NCBI RefSeq assembly: GCF_900496995.4 | Contig: NC_044030.1 | Coordinates: 78,284,017 to 78,348,016, forward strand | Length of the DNA: 64,000 nucleotides | Direction: 5' to 3' | Origin: Aquila chrysaetos chrysaetos | Taxonomy: Eukaryota > Chordata > Aves > Accipitriformes > Accipitridae | In this document: piece by piece, positions 48,201-56,355 of the stretch | Layout of the letters: each line of letters begins with the position of its first letter | How positions within the stretch are numbered: the stretch's first letter is position 1 | Made by a program: the position numbers and the translations under genes | Notes under the pieces: generated by a model | Told to the model about the DNA's origin: nothing | The model's database searches: none | Seen by the model: the letters and a program-made list of their open reading frames with translations, nothing else

Positions 48201-51200
48201 CTGTTTGTGATAGTTCAAGTCTGAACTCATAAATCTGGCTCTGACGGTTGCAGACAACACCACCGCTCCCTGCTTATCAGGTCTTCACGCTTAAAATGCC
48301 ACCCCACCCTCTGGGATCACTGGAACTACCAACACAATCCACCTTTTTCTCCTACTGGAATCCTGGTATGTCCATACAAGACCCCTTCCAAGCTTGCCTC
48401 TGGTGTTGATTTTTTTTTTCATGCACATCCTCATGAAAACCTCATAATACAATGAGGCCAGCAGAGACCTCTCTTTGTAAGAGCATAGCAGCGTTGCAGC
48501 TGGGGAAACTAAGGGGATGGAGGAGAAGGCTGAAGAGGGAACAGAGGGTCTGTATTTCTTGCAGTAGGTTGCTCCAAAGCTGGTGAGGCCATGTGCAGAA
48601 ACGTGTCCTGTACTAATGATGGGGGCTTTTTGCTTAGCCCAGTAAACATGTGCCATTGTGTGATGTTAATCTCCAGCAAGATGAACAAGTGTCAGGGAGC
48701 AGCTTCTTGGCTGTCTTGGTCAGCTGTGCTCAGGATGCATATCTCCAGGTACCAGTGTGTTGGGTGCTGAGCTGTAGGGCCAGACATTTGGGTTTGAAAG
48801 TTGCTTGCACTCAGTATTGTTTACTTCTGCTGTAATGCTCATCCCCTGCCTCCTTGCAGCGCTGGGAATCCAGCTTGCGTGGGCTGGTGGGAAACCAGAC
48901 TGTGGGCTTTAGTCATCTCTTTATGCAAGAACTGTTTGAGCTCTGCTGCCCAGCACCACCAAAGGAGCTACTCATTGACACAGCTGCTTGAAACACAGGG
49001 GCAAGGAGGGCAGATTCCTGCAGTGCCTCCATTGAGCATTCCATCTCTGCACCTCACAGGACTTTGTGTAACTTAAAATTTCTGCTGTTAGATTTCCTTT
49101 TGGGACGCTGTGTGCTGACAGCACATGTGGGGTTTGTCCTGGGGGACGAAGGATGTTTGGTACATTGGTTGTACAGATTGCAGAGCTCGAGATGCTGGCC
49201 TCCAGTGAAAGGTCCTTGACTGGGGTTTGTCTTTGCTGCCATGTAGTGAAACATATTGTGGTGGGATAGCCTGCTGGGCAGGACCTGCCTCTTTCCACCT
49301 GATGCACTGTGAAATCTTGGACATGGCTGTTGGACACTGGGATAGGAAAGCTTGGTAGTGCCAGATCCAGCTGATGGGGGGCCGTGGTGAGGAACACTCA
49401 GTGGGTTGTCACCTAAGGAGTCCGGTGTTCTAAAGCTGGATGCTGACTTCTGGGTGCTCTTACAGGGCTGTGGGAGGTGGTGGATCATGTTTCCGCTCTC
49501 TGGGACAGCAAGAGGTAGTCAGCAATGAGGTCTACATGCAAAACTTGGAGGCAGTGCACTGTATCCATCAAGGCTAGGGGAAAAGAGGCAGCAGGAGGCA
49601 CTGAGGACTTGTCCATGGGCTGCCAGTTGCTTTCCTTGTTGGGAGTCCTCTGGAAGAGTTGCAGTTTTGGTCCTGGCTGGTATAGAGCTATTGTGTATCC
49701 CTGTGTAAGGAGACTGAATCAGGCGTGGGCTCTGGCTCGGGTGTCTGGCACAGCCGCTGTTTGTTTTCTACCCAGGACGCCTTCAGTGATCTCGCCTTGT
49801 TCTTCTACGACAAGCATGGTGGGGAAGTGATTGCAGTTTTGTGGAAACCTTTGAGCTTTCAGCCTCAGCCTTTTAAGGTGAGTTTTTGACTCTACTTGAA
49901 GCTTCATGTTACCTTTATGCCCTAAAAGCTTGAAGGGCTTTTTTTCTGCATTGTAATTGCTTTGTCTAACTCTCATCAGCCCCAAAGCTGTTTGAGAAAT
50001 GTAGCTCATACTTTTGTCCCTTCTTAGAAAGGGTGAAACCAAGACAAGGCTGTGGCTACAGTGCCCCCAGTCATCAGCAGAGCTGAGAAGGGAACATGTG
50101 TCCCTTGACAAGCCCCAGCACCATAGTCATGCGTCAGAACAGAGCTCTCCGTCCCAGGTGCTCTTCTTTGGTCCCCTTCTGGGAGGTGGGCAATGCCTTG
50201 TTTGCCAAAGACATTTGGTGCATGCAGCAGACTGTCCCATTCTTGTGGCTTTGGGTCTCTTGCCCAGAAAAACCCGACCTGCAAGAAGCTGGTGTGGCAA
50301 GCCTGGGTTCATAGTGCCTGAGTCCTGCCGATATATGGAGATATTTTCCAGCTACGCTATGTGGGTTTGCAAACTCTAAAGGGTGGTTAAGCTAGGTGTG
50401 AGGCACACTGGAGTGATTCACGCTGCTTTCTATGAAGGAAAGACGCAAAGAAACCCATGACTCATGGCTCAGAGTTGGCAGCCCAGGCTCTTCTGCTGTC
50501 AGTCTCTGGGTGATTTATCTCCCCTCTCTTCATGGCCAGGGGGCATTGGCCATTCAGTCTAGCTGCAGTTGTGAAACCTAGTTATTCACGGTGGTGAAAT
50601 GAGAGGAGGAGATGCTTGCATCTGAGCTGAGTGTGGCTTGATTAAACTTGAGGTTTTTTTTTTCCTCTGGTGGAGCCAAGGATCTCTTCCCACTCGAGGT
50701 CTTGACACCCACCAAAGAGCAGAGCAGAGCCCAGGCAGCTCTTAGCATTACGGTGTGGTCCTTTTTGCATACCCCATCTGCTTTGCTTACACAGGCTCTG
50801 CCATGCACCTGCACACTCTTCCGATCTCCACTGTGCCCCTGGCCATTACTTCTCTCCATCCCTTGTGGTGTTTGGATTGTGGCTCCAGGGTAAACCCTAA
50901 AAGGGGCTGGAAGGGCCACTCTTGTACTTTGTTAGCTCTAGTAATGGGCACTGATGGTGCTGAGAAGTGAAGCTTAGAAAATTGAGTGTAGTGGTGTGGG
51001 AGGGGTTAGATGTGACAAGGCAGGAGAGCAATTTACTTCTCTTATTTGTGGCCTGCAGAGGTTGCAAAGCAGCTCTGACCTGGTGCTCCCATTTGTGCAA
51101 CATTTGTGTGTGTCCTGCAGGTCTCCAGCATGAAGGGAAGGATGGTGACAACTCTGAACAACGAGCTGGTCTGCGTTCCCAACGTGGAGGCAATTCTGGA

Positions 51201-51270
51201 GGACTTCAAGGTTTTGGGAGAAGGCCTGGTCAAAAGCGTGGAAGCTCGTACAGAGAAATGGACTATCTGA
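21199..51270 (+). CDS. NOL6: NOL6 (nucleolar protein 6 / Nrap, Utp22 orthologue), 26 exons
   Basis: The joined exons below encode about 1145 aa, against 1146 in human NOL6, with similarity throughout. In yeast the orthologue Utp22 pairs with Rrp7 in the UTP-C subcomplex of the SSU processome, which assembles on pre-rRNA in the nucleolus. The family is built from repeated nucleotidyltransferase and PAP/OAS1-like modules (Nrap D1-D6). D1 shows GSYLLGT and then INMDVAV, where a catalytic DhD would be expected, so a single Asp remains and a structural role is likely. D3 ends with the family signature [14 protein letters not shown] (exon 14). D4 has [19 protein letters not shown] (exon 16), D5 FDWKNNPL (exon 21), and D6 covers exons 22-26. 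All resolved introns are GT-AG. The gene spans 30 kb, far more than the compact human gene, chiefly through introns 14, 23 and 24. Oddity: exons 1-3 carry a phase conflict (see those entries). Confidence 0.97.
21315..21527 (+). CDS. NOL6: NOL6 exon 2
   Basis: Acceptor ctcctcgcag|GGCTCT, donor CTGCAG|GTCAGC; 213 nt, phase 0 at both ends in the conserved frame. It encodes an Ala/Gly-rich lead and then [20 protein letters not shown] and [14 protein letters not shown], closely matching the human N-terminus. A 7-C run at about 21346-21353 is a plausible place for a length error. A second frame (one base on) is also stop-free across the whole exon. Confidence 0.92.
22552..22673 (+). CDS. NOL6: NOL6 exon 3, one base short in the conserved frame
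   Basis: Acceptor cccctacag|ATCAAA, donor ACTGAA|GTACAT. The first half reads [12 protein letters not shown] in the frame carried from exon 2 (codons from 22552). The second half reads [10 protein letters not shown]...PETE in a frame that lacks one base (codon at 22608). Both match human NOL6. The exon is 122 nt, although its neighbours require a multiple of 3, so one base is missing within the AAG/A-rich stretch at 22589-22607. In the single frame as given, the conserved upstream frame hits a stop after SIAC (about 22643). Confidence 0.93.
22940..23119 (+). CDS. NOL6: NOL6 exon 4 (start of Nrap D1)
   Basis: Acceptor tgttcccag|CTCACG, donor CCGTGG|GTGAGT; 180 nt, phase 0-0. It encodes [13 protein letters not shown], then the nucleotidyltransferase-like core VVGSYLLGT and [10 protein letters not shown]. 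The usual metal-binding pair is reduced to one aspartate, as in other family members. Confidence 0.96.
23750..23918 (+). CDS. NOL6: NOL6 exon 5
   Basis: Acceptor cttcccag|GAAATC, donor CACAAG|GTAGTA; 169 nt, phase 0 to 1. It encodes [24 protein letters not shown] and [14 protein letters not shown], part of D1. A long antisense ORF (23273-24601) covers this exon. Confidence 0.96.
24688..24822 (+). CDS. NOL6: NOL6 exon 6
   Basis: Acceptor cttacag|GCAAGG, donor AAAGAAG|GTAGGG; 135 nt, phase 1 to 1. It encodes [15 protein letters not shown], then [11 protein letters not shown], which matches the human KNNVR segment of D1. Confidence 0.96.
24967..25130 (+). CDS. NOL6: NOL6 exon 7
   Basis: Acceptor ccccacacag|GAGCCA, donor AGCAAG|GTATGT; 164 nt, phase 1 to 0. 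It encodes [14 protein letters not shown] and [16 protein letters not shown]. The KVWLxQR stretch begins the PAP/OAS1-like D2. Confidence 0.96.
25618..25738 (+). CDS. NOL6: NOL6 exon 8
   Basis: Acceptor ttttcacag|GGCTTG, donor TTTCTGG|GTGAGT; 121 nt, phase 0 to 1. It encodes [12 protein letters not shown] and [14 protein letters not shown], a helical part of D2 nearly identical to human. Confidence 0.96.
26087..26145 (+). CDS. NOL6: NOL6 exon 9
   Basis: Acceptor tgcccacag|CCACCA, donor CCCTG|GTAAGG; 59 nt, phase 1 to 0. It encodes [12 protein letters not shown]. The smallest internal exon, found by continuity with the human TTDLTVNGISL segment. Confidence 0.95.
26308..26409 (+). CDS. NOL6: NOL6 exon 10
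   Basis: Acceptor gtctttcag|CCTGTC, donor CACCAG|GTACCA; 102 nt, phase 0-0. It encodes [16 protein letters not shown] and [12 protein letters not shown], near the D2/D3 border. Confidence 0.96.
26943..27058 (+). CDS. NOL6: NOL6 exon 11
   Basis: Acceptor ccttgctcag|GTCCAG, donor TTCCA|GTGAGT; 116 nt, phase 0 to 2. It encodes [14 protein letters not shown] and [16 protein letters not shown]. The split codon CA+C gives the His of the conserved HVxHL. Confidence 0.96.
27466..27643 (+). CDS. NOL6: NOL6 exon 12
   Basis: Acceptor ctcctttag|CCTGAA, donor CCTGAG|GTAGTG; 178 nt, phase 2 to 0. It encodes [28 protein letters not shown] and [12 protein letters not shown], within D3. Confidence 0.96.
28044..28166 (+). 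CDS. NOL6: NOL6 exon 13
   Basis: Acceptor tttcccacag|TGGTCG, donor CCTGAG|GTGAGA; 123 nt, phase 0-0. It encodes [23 protein letters not shown] and [15 protein letters not shown] and the A-D-(H/Q)-P-E motif are typical of the family. Confidence 0.96.
28327..28475 (+). CDS. NOL6: NOL6 exon 14 (D3 signature)
   Basis: Acceptor cgctccacag|GCCCTG, donor AAGCT|GTAAGT; 149 nt, phase 0 to 2. It encodes [17 protein letters not shown], the most recognisable Nrap-family signature, then [17 protein letters not shown]. It is followed by the 3.0-kb intron with the antisense CR1. Confidence 0.97.
28611..30880 (-). repeat. CR1 LINE, 2.3 kb, antisense within NOL6 intron 14
   Basis: The plus strand opens with the CR1 3' end (tcatagaattggaatcatag). 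The minus strand then shows, 3' to 5', the ORF2 C-terminus ([19 protein letters not shown]), [19 protein letters not shown], a reverse-transcriptase core ([18 protein letters not shown], about 29.95-30.03 kb) and the end of the endonuclease ([13 protein letters not shown], about 30.8 kb). The catalytic FADD box is changed to SADY near 29.5 kb, and the frame is broken repeatedly, so the copy is inactive. It is 5'-truncated inside the endonuclease domain. The antisense orientation avoids placing LINE poly(A) signals in the NOL6 transcript. Confidence 0.95.
31521..31596 (+). CDS. NOL6: NOL6 exon 15
   Basis: Acceptor cttctacatag|CCACGC, donor CAAAAG|GTATGG; 76 nt, phase 2 to 0. It encodes [20 protein letters not shown], matching the human HADIPETCVHYVGGPLDALI segment. 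The intron after it (31597-33484) is 1.9 kb without recognised repeats. Confidence 0.95.
33485..33625 (+). CDS. NOL6: NOL6 exon 16 (start of Nrap D4)
   Basis: Acceptor gtgtctgcag|GAGTCA, donor ACGGAC|GTGAGT; 141 nt, phase 0-0. It encodes [20 protein letters not shown] and [19 protein letters not shown], the start of the second nucleotidyltransferase-like module. Confidence 0.97.
33924..34041 (+). CDS. NOL6: NOL6 exon 17
   Basis: Acceptor tctctctcag|GTCTTC, donor CTGAAGA|GTAAGT; 118 nt, phase 0 to 1. It encodes [13 protein letters not shown] and [13 protein letters not shown], as in the human VFPP...KPCPAYVEP. Confidence 0.96.
34262..34416 (+). CDS. NOL6: NOL6 exon 18
   Basis: Acceptor tgcccccag|TCATCT, donor TACAAG|GTAGAG; 155 nt, phase 1 to 0. 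It encodes [19 protein letters not shown], then [13 protein letters not shown] and VTHTDVYK, within D4. Confidence 0.96.
34633..34796 (+). CDS. NOL6: NOL6 exon 19
   Basis: Acceptor cccatctcag|GAAGGC, donor GCATGG|GTAAGT; 164 nt, phase 0 to 2. It encodes [20 protein letters not shown] and [12 protein letters not shown], the end of D4. Confidence 0.96.
35248..35400 (+). CDS. NOL6: NOL6 exon 20 (start of Nrap D5)
   Basis: Acceptor cctcgcag|GCTCCA, donor CGCCCAG|GTGAGG; 153 nt, phase 2 to 2. It encodes [19 protein letters not shown] and [22 protein letters not shown] and the FLHPxPFTPP stretch are conserved. Confidence 0.96.
36588..36685 (+). CDS. NOL6: NOL6 exon 21
   Basis: Acceptor ttgcctgcag|CTCTCC, donor CTCACAG|GTGAGC; 98 nt, phase 2 to 1. 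It encodes [19 protein letters not shown] and [10 protein letters not shown]. The DWKNNPL core of D5 is invariant against human. Confidence 0.96.
37959..38083 (+). CDS. NOL6: NOL6 exon 22
   Basis: Acceptor tcctcttcag|AGGCTG, donor GTGCAG|GTGAGC; 125 nt, phase 1 to 0. It encodes [19 protein letters not shown] and [16 protein letters not shown], at the D5/D6 border. Confidence 0.96.
38244..38333 (+). CDS. NOL6: NOL6 exon 23
   Basis: Acceptor cctccccag|ATCTTG, donor GTGAAG|GTAACT; 90 nt, phase 0-0. It encodes [20 protein letters not shown] and [10 protein letters not shown]. Intron 23 (38334-40934, 2.6 kb) follows and holds no repeat I recognise. Confidence 0.96.
40935..41132 (+). CDS. NOL6: NOL6 exon 24
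   Basis: Acceptor ccctgcag|ATGGTC, donor CTGAGA|GTAAGC; 198 nt, phase 0-0. It encodes [27 protein letters not shown] and [15 protein letters not shown], within D6 (human VFRPPLDIYDVLIRL and GYDPPQLYLTQLR). Confidence 0.97.
41133..49775 (+). other. NOL6: NOL6 intron 24, 8.6 kb, no nested gene recognised
   Basis: GT-AG intron between exons 24 and 25, the longest in the gene. It contains one old CR1 fragment (41955-42180). A 134-codon antisense Ser/Thr-rich ORF at 44913-45317 has no recognised family. No tRNA, and no snoRNA with convincing boxes. The rest appears to be unique intronic sequence. Confidence 0.75.
41955..42180 (-). repeat. Old CR1-like fragment in NOL6 intron 24
   Basis: Plus-strand blocks follow the order of an antisense CR1 3' region: ggaatcataggctggctttgg, gcagaggtctctggccctg, agggatggagatttcccacc, cagtgtttggccacc. 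It is heavily diverged and has no coding potential. Confidence 0.6.
49776..49877 (+). CDS. NOL6: NOL6 exon 25
   Basis: Acceptor ttctacccag|GACGCC, donor TTTAAG|GTGAGT; 102 nt, phase 0-0. It encodes [19 protein letters not shown] and [15 protein letters not shown], the most conserved stretch of the C-terminus. Confidence 0.97.
51121..51270 (+). CDS. NOL6: NOL6 exon 26 (C-terminus and stop)
   Basis: Acceptor tgtcctgcag|GTCTCC; stop TGA at 51268-51270; 150 nt including the stop. It encodes [33 protein letters not shown] and ending ARTEKWTI, against human ARSERWTV. Confidence 0.97.
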   Translation, partial: VSSMKGRMVTTLNNELVCVPNVEAILEDFKVLGEGLVKSVEARTEKWTI

Positions 51271-51520
51271 GGCCACTGAGAGGTGTCAGAGGGGCCTGTC
51301 CTGAAGCAGAGTTTGTTCGCTCTGGGACTGTTCCTTTTTATAAATCAGTCCTAGGAAAAGCTTTCGGCTTTTTAAATCCCAGAACTGTGTGTTTTACTCT
51401 ATTTAATCTTTATATGCCTTGTTCAGAAAAGCAGTGGGACCTGTTATTGTTTTCAAGAATACAACTGCCTTTTTATTTTGAAGAAAACAGATGGATAAAG
51501 TTTTTGAAGGTGTTCCTGTT
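51271..51520 (+). other. NOL6: NOL6 3' UTR
   Basis: Short AT-rich 3' UTR that probably ends just after the GATAAA signal. A TATAAA also occurs at about 51339, but the downstream GU-rich context is better at the second site. The exact cleavage site cannot be read from sequence alone. Confidence 0.65.
51494..51499 (+). terminator. NOL6: Poly(A) signal variant GATAAA of NOL6
   Basis: GATAAA lies 224 nt after the stop codon and is followed by GT-rich aggtgttcctgttcactg. No AATAAA occurs between the stop codon and the downstream CR1, so a variant signal must serve. Confidence 0.6.
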
Positions 51521-51671
51521 CACTGTAGGAAACAAAGCTGTGTTCACATGAAATTGTCAAGGCCTGAAAATTCTGGCTGAGGTGTGCATTGGGAAGGCAG
51601 TTCATAGCAGCTGCTGTTATTCTAGTGGTTAGCAAAACCAAAGAAACACTGAGCCATTCAAAACTGACCAG

Positions 51672-52150
51672 ACTATTCCCCTCTACTCAGCCCAGTGAGA
51701 CATCTGGCATGCTGTGTCCAGTGCTGGGCTCCCCAGTAAAAGAGAGACGTGGACACACTGGAGCAGGTCCAGTGAAGGGCAACAAAGATAATAAAAAGGT
51801 TGAAGCCTCTCATACGAGGGGAGGGTGCAGGGGCTGGGCTTGTTCAGCCTGGAGAAGAGAAGGCTAAGGAGGATCTTACTAATGTGTTTAAATACCTGAT
51901 GGGAGAGTAGAGAAGATGGAACCAGGCTCTTCTCAGAGGTGCCCAATGATGGGATGAGAGGTGTGAATTGAAATGTAGGAAATTCTACTTAAAACACATC
52001 TTTTACCATGATGGTGGTTGGAACACTGGCTCAGGTTGCCCGGGCAGGTGGTGGAGTCTGCATCCTTGGAGATATTCAAAACCCAACTGGACATGGTCCT
52101 GGGCAGCCTGCTTTAGGTGACCCTACTCTGAGCGGGGGTGTTGGATTATT
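51672..52150 (+). repeat. CR1 LINE 3' fragment, sense
   Basis: Reads in CR1 sense: ctgtgtccagtgctgggct, ggacacactggagcaggtcc, cttgttcagcctggagaaga, aaatacctgatgggagagta, and then decays near tggattattt. It starts about 150 bp after the NOL6 poly(A) region. Both ends are truncated. Confidence 0.88.
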
Positions 52151-55100
52151 TCTCTTGTGTGAAATGATCATCAGGGATGATCATCATCCCCATCACTCCT
52201 GATGGGGAAAGAGAGAAATAAGAGGTAGTGAATGCACTAGTCCCATCCCCTTTTCTGATGGAGGCAGCACACTTGTTCCAACAGCAAAGCATGGGTGAAT
52301 CACATGCGGAGTAAAGAAAACAGACTTCGTGACAGCAGATAGTGCAGAAACCAAAAATAGATCAAGCTTGGAAAGGCAAGTGGATGTTCAGGTGGTTTGA
52401 TAACTGTAGATGGTTGTTGCTTGCTAAGGAGCATTTCAGATGGGATGTTAAATCTGTTGCTTCAAGACCTACCAGCCTCTCCAGCTGTTGGAAGCAGGTC
52501 TGATGCTTTGTGGAGGAGATTCACGACTCGTTTTTCAAATGTTTCCTCTGAAGCATTTGAAAGTGTGCTGCAGCAGAGATGAGGCACTGGGCTGATGCTG
52601 TCTACGTGGTTGCCCATTGATCCAGTGTTTGGAGGCACATTGTGTCCTACGGCATAGATACATGTGTGCAGCATCCCTGGTTTTGGGATATATCTGCTAT
52701 ATTAAAATCACAGGAAACATTTTTCTCTCTTCCCTGTGCCAGTGGCTGAGGGAGGCTGTAGGTAAAATCCTTTGCCCATCCTTTGGTTGCAAGAGCTTTT
52801 TGAGTACACCTAAACTGAAAGCATCAAAAGCACTTAGTGGGCAAAACAGATACCAAACCTGAGAACAAAGCAGTACTTTCTGCTGCCACCGTGACCCCCA
52901 CAGCCCAAGAAGCTGCTGACAGGTCTATTAGCAAACAAGATGCAGGCAGTGATTTCAACAGGTTTCAGAAGCAGTTAATTAGGGGTTAGTTTTTAAGCTT
53001 CTCTTCGTTCTGTTTTATCATCCTCTAGATGTTGTAATCACACAGTCTGCCTTCAGCAATGGCTGTAATTTTCCTCAGTAGTCAGATTGTTCCTGCTTTT
53101 TGTGCCTATCTGTCTTCACTCCAAACGTGCCATTTGACACTTGGATCCGTTAAATTTGCCAACACAACTGTTGGACAACACTTGAGTTGCCGTACCGGTT
53201 GCTTGTGCCGGAGCTCTGCCTGTTCCCTCCATGTCCCATCCTGTCCTTACTTTTTACCTTGCTGTGTGTTGCGGATGTAAATGCTTTCGAGCCGGGGCAC
53301 TCTCCTCGCTGCATATATCTGTGCTTTTACCTAGGGCAGAGGCAGGGGCCAAGCCCATGTTAGCTTGCAGGGGAGCGGAGCTCCTCCAGCCCCACTGCTG
53401 CACCAAGTGGGTGGGAAGGTCCTGCTCCCCTTTCCCCGGGGCTGTCACGGGATGCGGCCTGTTGCTGGCTTATTTACTGCCTGGGAATATTTATGAAGAG
53501 CCAGGCTCTGCTTTTGCAGCTGAGCAGTGCCGTAATCCCCTCTCTCCTCCCCAGCTCAGCTCCTGCAGTGAGGTAGTTCGTGGGTTATGTGAAGGATATA
53601 CTGTGTAGGGGTAGCCCTGCAGCATCTCTGCTTTTATCTGCTTCTGTTACGCTGTCAGGTATCAGATTGCTACTCTTTTTCCTTTTTGCCTTTAAAAAGA
53701 CAAAAAACTATGTGTAGCTTCCAGCTACGCTATATTGGATTCCCTCTCTGCTCCTCCATCCTTGGGTAAAACATCTCCATTTGCAGCATGCAGCAAAGGG
53801 CCAGGAAGTGTCCAGGCTAGCCTTCAGCAAAAATAACGATGCCAAGCTAACTGACGATAGATGAACTCACTCGTAACCAAGCCCTCGTACAAGTACTAAC
53901 CTGCTAGTGTTTCACAAGGTAACACCACTGTGCTCAGCAGCCAGATGTGAACCTAGGTCAGGCCTGTGCTGCAGATGTTTACTGGTGTAAAGGTCCATTT
54001 TGGTGACAGATACTGGTGTCTCAGCAAAGGCCTTGAAATAAATGCACTTTAGAGTGGCAAAACTGACCACTGCTAACCCAGCTTACATCACCTGGAGGGG
54101 ATATATCTGTGTCAGCACAAGTTACCCAGGTAACCCATTATCCCAGCTGTGCTTGCAATGCTCTTCATGTTGCCAAAGCTGTGGTTGATCCATGGGCTGC
54201 TGCCTCCTCTTTCAGACGAAGAGTAACTCCTCAATGCCCCAAATCCCCCAGTATCCAAATATTTAAAGGCACCTTTGAGCCATTCTGGAGCCCTTGTTTG
54301 TATGGTCAAACACTGCAAATGTTCTAGGTCATGTTTTATCATCTGCTAAAGTCAGACACCTATGGCCAATGTGGGTGGACAAAACCATGTTGAAATTTAG
54401 CTGAAAAGCCTGAGGATGCCGTTAAGGACTGGGTGTTTGTGCTCTCTGACTTCTTGAGCAACAGTTGGTATCTAAAGCAAAATGAAAAGCACCTCTGCCT
54501 CAGGAGCAGAGGGTCCCTGTGCCTCTAAGTAGTCTGGAAAGGCAGGATCCAAAGGAGAGGGATGTGTCAGGTACATAAGAGAGAACAAGTGAGGCCTCTG
54601 TGGCAAATTCATCTCCTATTGACCGATTTACTGCTCTTGTTGGTGTGCTGTGACTAATTTCTATTGTGAAAGCTGGGGTAGGGCCTGGGTTATTCAGAGC
54701 ATGCTTGTTTGACAACCCGTGCTGGGTTTCCACTTCCAGAGTAGTGAGTGGGCACTCGCTTGCTTGCAGGTGTTTGCTTAGCTGTGGTCCCATCTATAAA
54801 CAAGAGCTGTAGAAACACAGAGCTGCCCTGGAGAACCCATGCCTTGTCATATCGCAAGAGGTGGGACAAGGGGGAAGGGAGGGGAAGTGCCGGAGCTGAG
54901 GTGATAGCAATGGGATTTGACATGTTGCCACTGCTCCGGATGCATAGGCATTGCTACCACGTTGATTTTGTAGAGGGATAGAAGACCTTTGAAGCTCTTT
55001 ATGGCAAGTCTCCTATGCATGGGGGGTGAGCACAGACAGGGAGGTTTTTCCAAACGGAAGGCTGGGCTAGAGCGATGCTGATACTCTTAGCGGGTGGATG

Positions 55101-55461
55101 GAGTCAGCCAAGACAGAGCTCAGCGGTATCTGCTATCTAGCAGACCTTTCCAAAAGTTGGTGTGTCGTCTTGGGCCTTTTCCTGAGCCATCCTTTCGGGC
55201 AGCTTTCTCCTAAAAGGGTCAGCTCATGCTTTGCAAGGACTTTCTCTGAAAAAGGGGTTGTTGGGAGGCAGCTGGTGTTGGCTCAGGAGAGGGGGTGATG
55301 GACAGAGCCTTTCTTCTGCCACCAGACCCCTGCTTGCCAGCTGTCCTTGATAGCTTTGAGTGGCAATCGCAAGATTTACGACATGAAGCTGGGAAACAAG
55401 TTGATGAAACACAGCTGGGATGATGGGTTGATCAGAGCAGGTTGAGTGCAGTGGCATTTTC
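52151..55461. other. Intergenic, no gene recognised
   Basis: About 3.3 kb without splice-flanked coding segments or recognised repeats. A small palindrome-like GATCATCAGGGATGATCATC lies at 52166-52185. A somewhat GC-rich stretch at 53330-53480 lacks enough CpG to call an island. Confidence 0.55.
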
Positions 55462-55466
55462 CTGCC

Positions 55467-56350
55467 TGTGATGGTCTGACGAATTATAGTCAATGTCTCA
55501 AACATTTGTTAAAAAACTTTGGTAGAGAAGATGGCCTCTGTAAAAACGCTGGAGTTGTGTGAACAGGAAAATGTGGCTGGAGGAGAGGGCCCCGTGGGAG
55601 GGTGGGACCATGCTTCTCCAAAGCTGCAATTCCTTATCTTAAGTGACCAGGAGAAGCAGCACAACGTATGTGCCTGGAGGAGGGGGCCCCACGGAGGATG
55701 GGACTGCGCTTCTATCTTAAGTGGTCATGCCTTCAGGGAGAGAGAGGCAACTCCCCAATAACTCCCCAATGACTCCCCAAGCCCACTGACCGATTCCAGA
55801 GAACCCCAGGAACGTGAACTGCGCATGTTGAGACCACCGACTGTAAAAGAAGGGAGGATGAGTTCTCAGCGTGCACCCTCCAGAACTGGATCTCTAGACT
55901 GGCTGGACCAATACTGGACCCAGGACTGGTGAACCCCTTTTCTCCTCTCTTGCTCTCTCTCTCTCTCTCTTCCACAAGTCCTTACACCCCATCCTTTTAA
56001 ACATAAACTGTTGACCAAGTCTGGGACTAGGAGTGGATCCAGCTGCCCCTGGGCTCCTCTTTGAGTAGTCAGGCAAGCAAGTGAACCTCGTGACTCAACG
56101 GGAGGGGTCTCCTTCTAACACAGTTTCATGTTCCTTTTTCCACTTGTTTTTCTACACCTCCCTTCTCTTTTCAAACAGCAGCTTAATGACATGATGCAAG
56201 GTTCATATTGATAAGTTCACTTGTACTTGGGCAAGGTTAGCTTGGTTGAATAAATGTTGGTTGTTGTTTGAACTCCCCTGGTGTTGTTTCACCTTAATTC
56301 TGACAAAGGAAATCCGTGAACCTGAGTCTCTCCAACTTTGGGACACAACA
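55467..56350 (+). mobile_element. Solo LTR of an endogenous retrovirus, perfect 5-bp target duplication
   Basis: An 884-bp element starting TGTGATGG and ending GGGACACAACA. It is flanked by CTGCC at 55462-55466 and CTGCC at 56351-56355. The 5' (U3-like) part carries a partial direct duplication: gtggctggaggagagggcccc from 55573 and gtgcctggaggagggggcccc from 55670, about 97 bp apart. A (CT)n run lies at about 55945-55970. AATAAA at 56249-56254 is placed as expected for the R region, and a U5-like tail follows. No gag/pol is adjacent. The family differs from the other LTRs here. Confidence 0.88.
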
Positions 56351-56355
56351 CTGCC

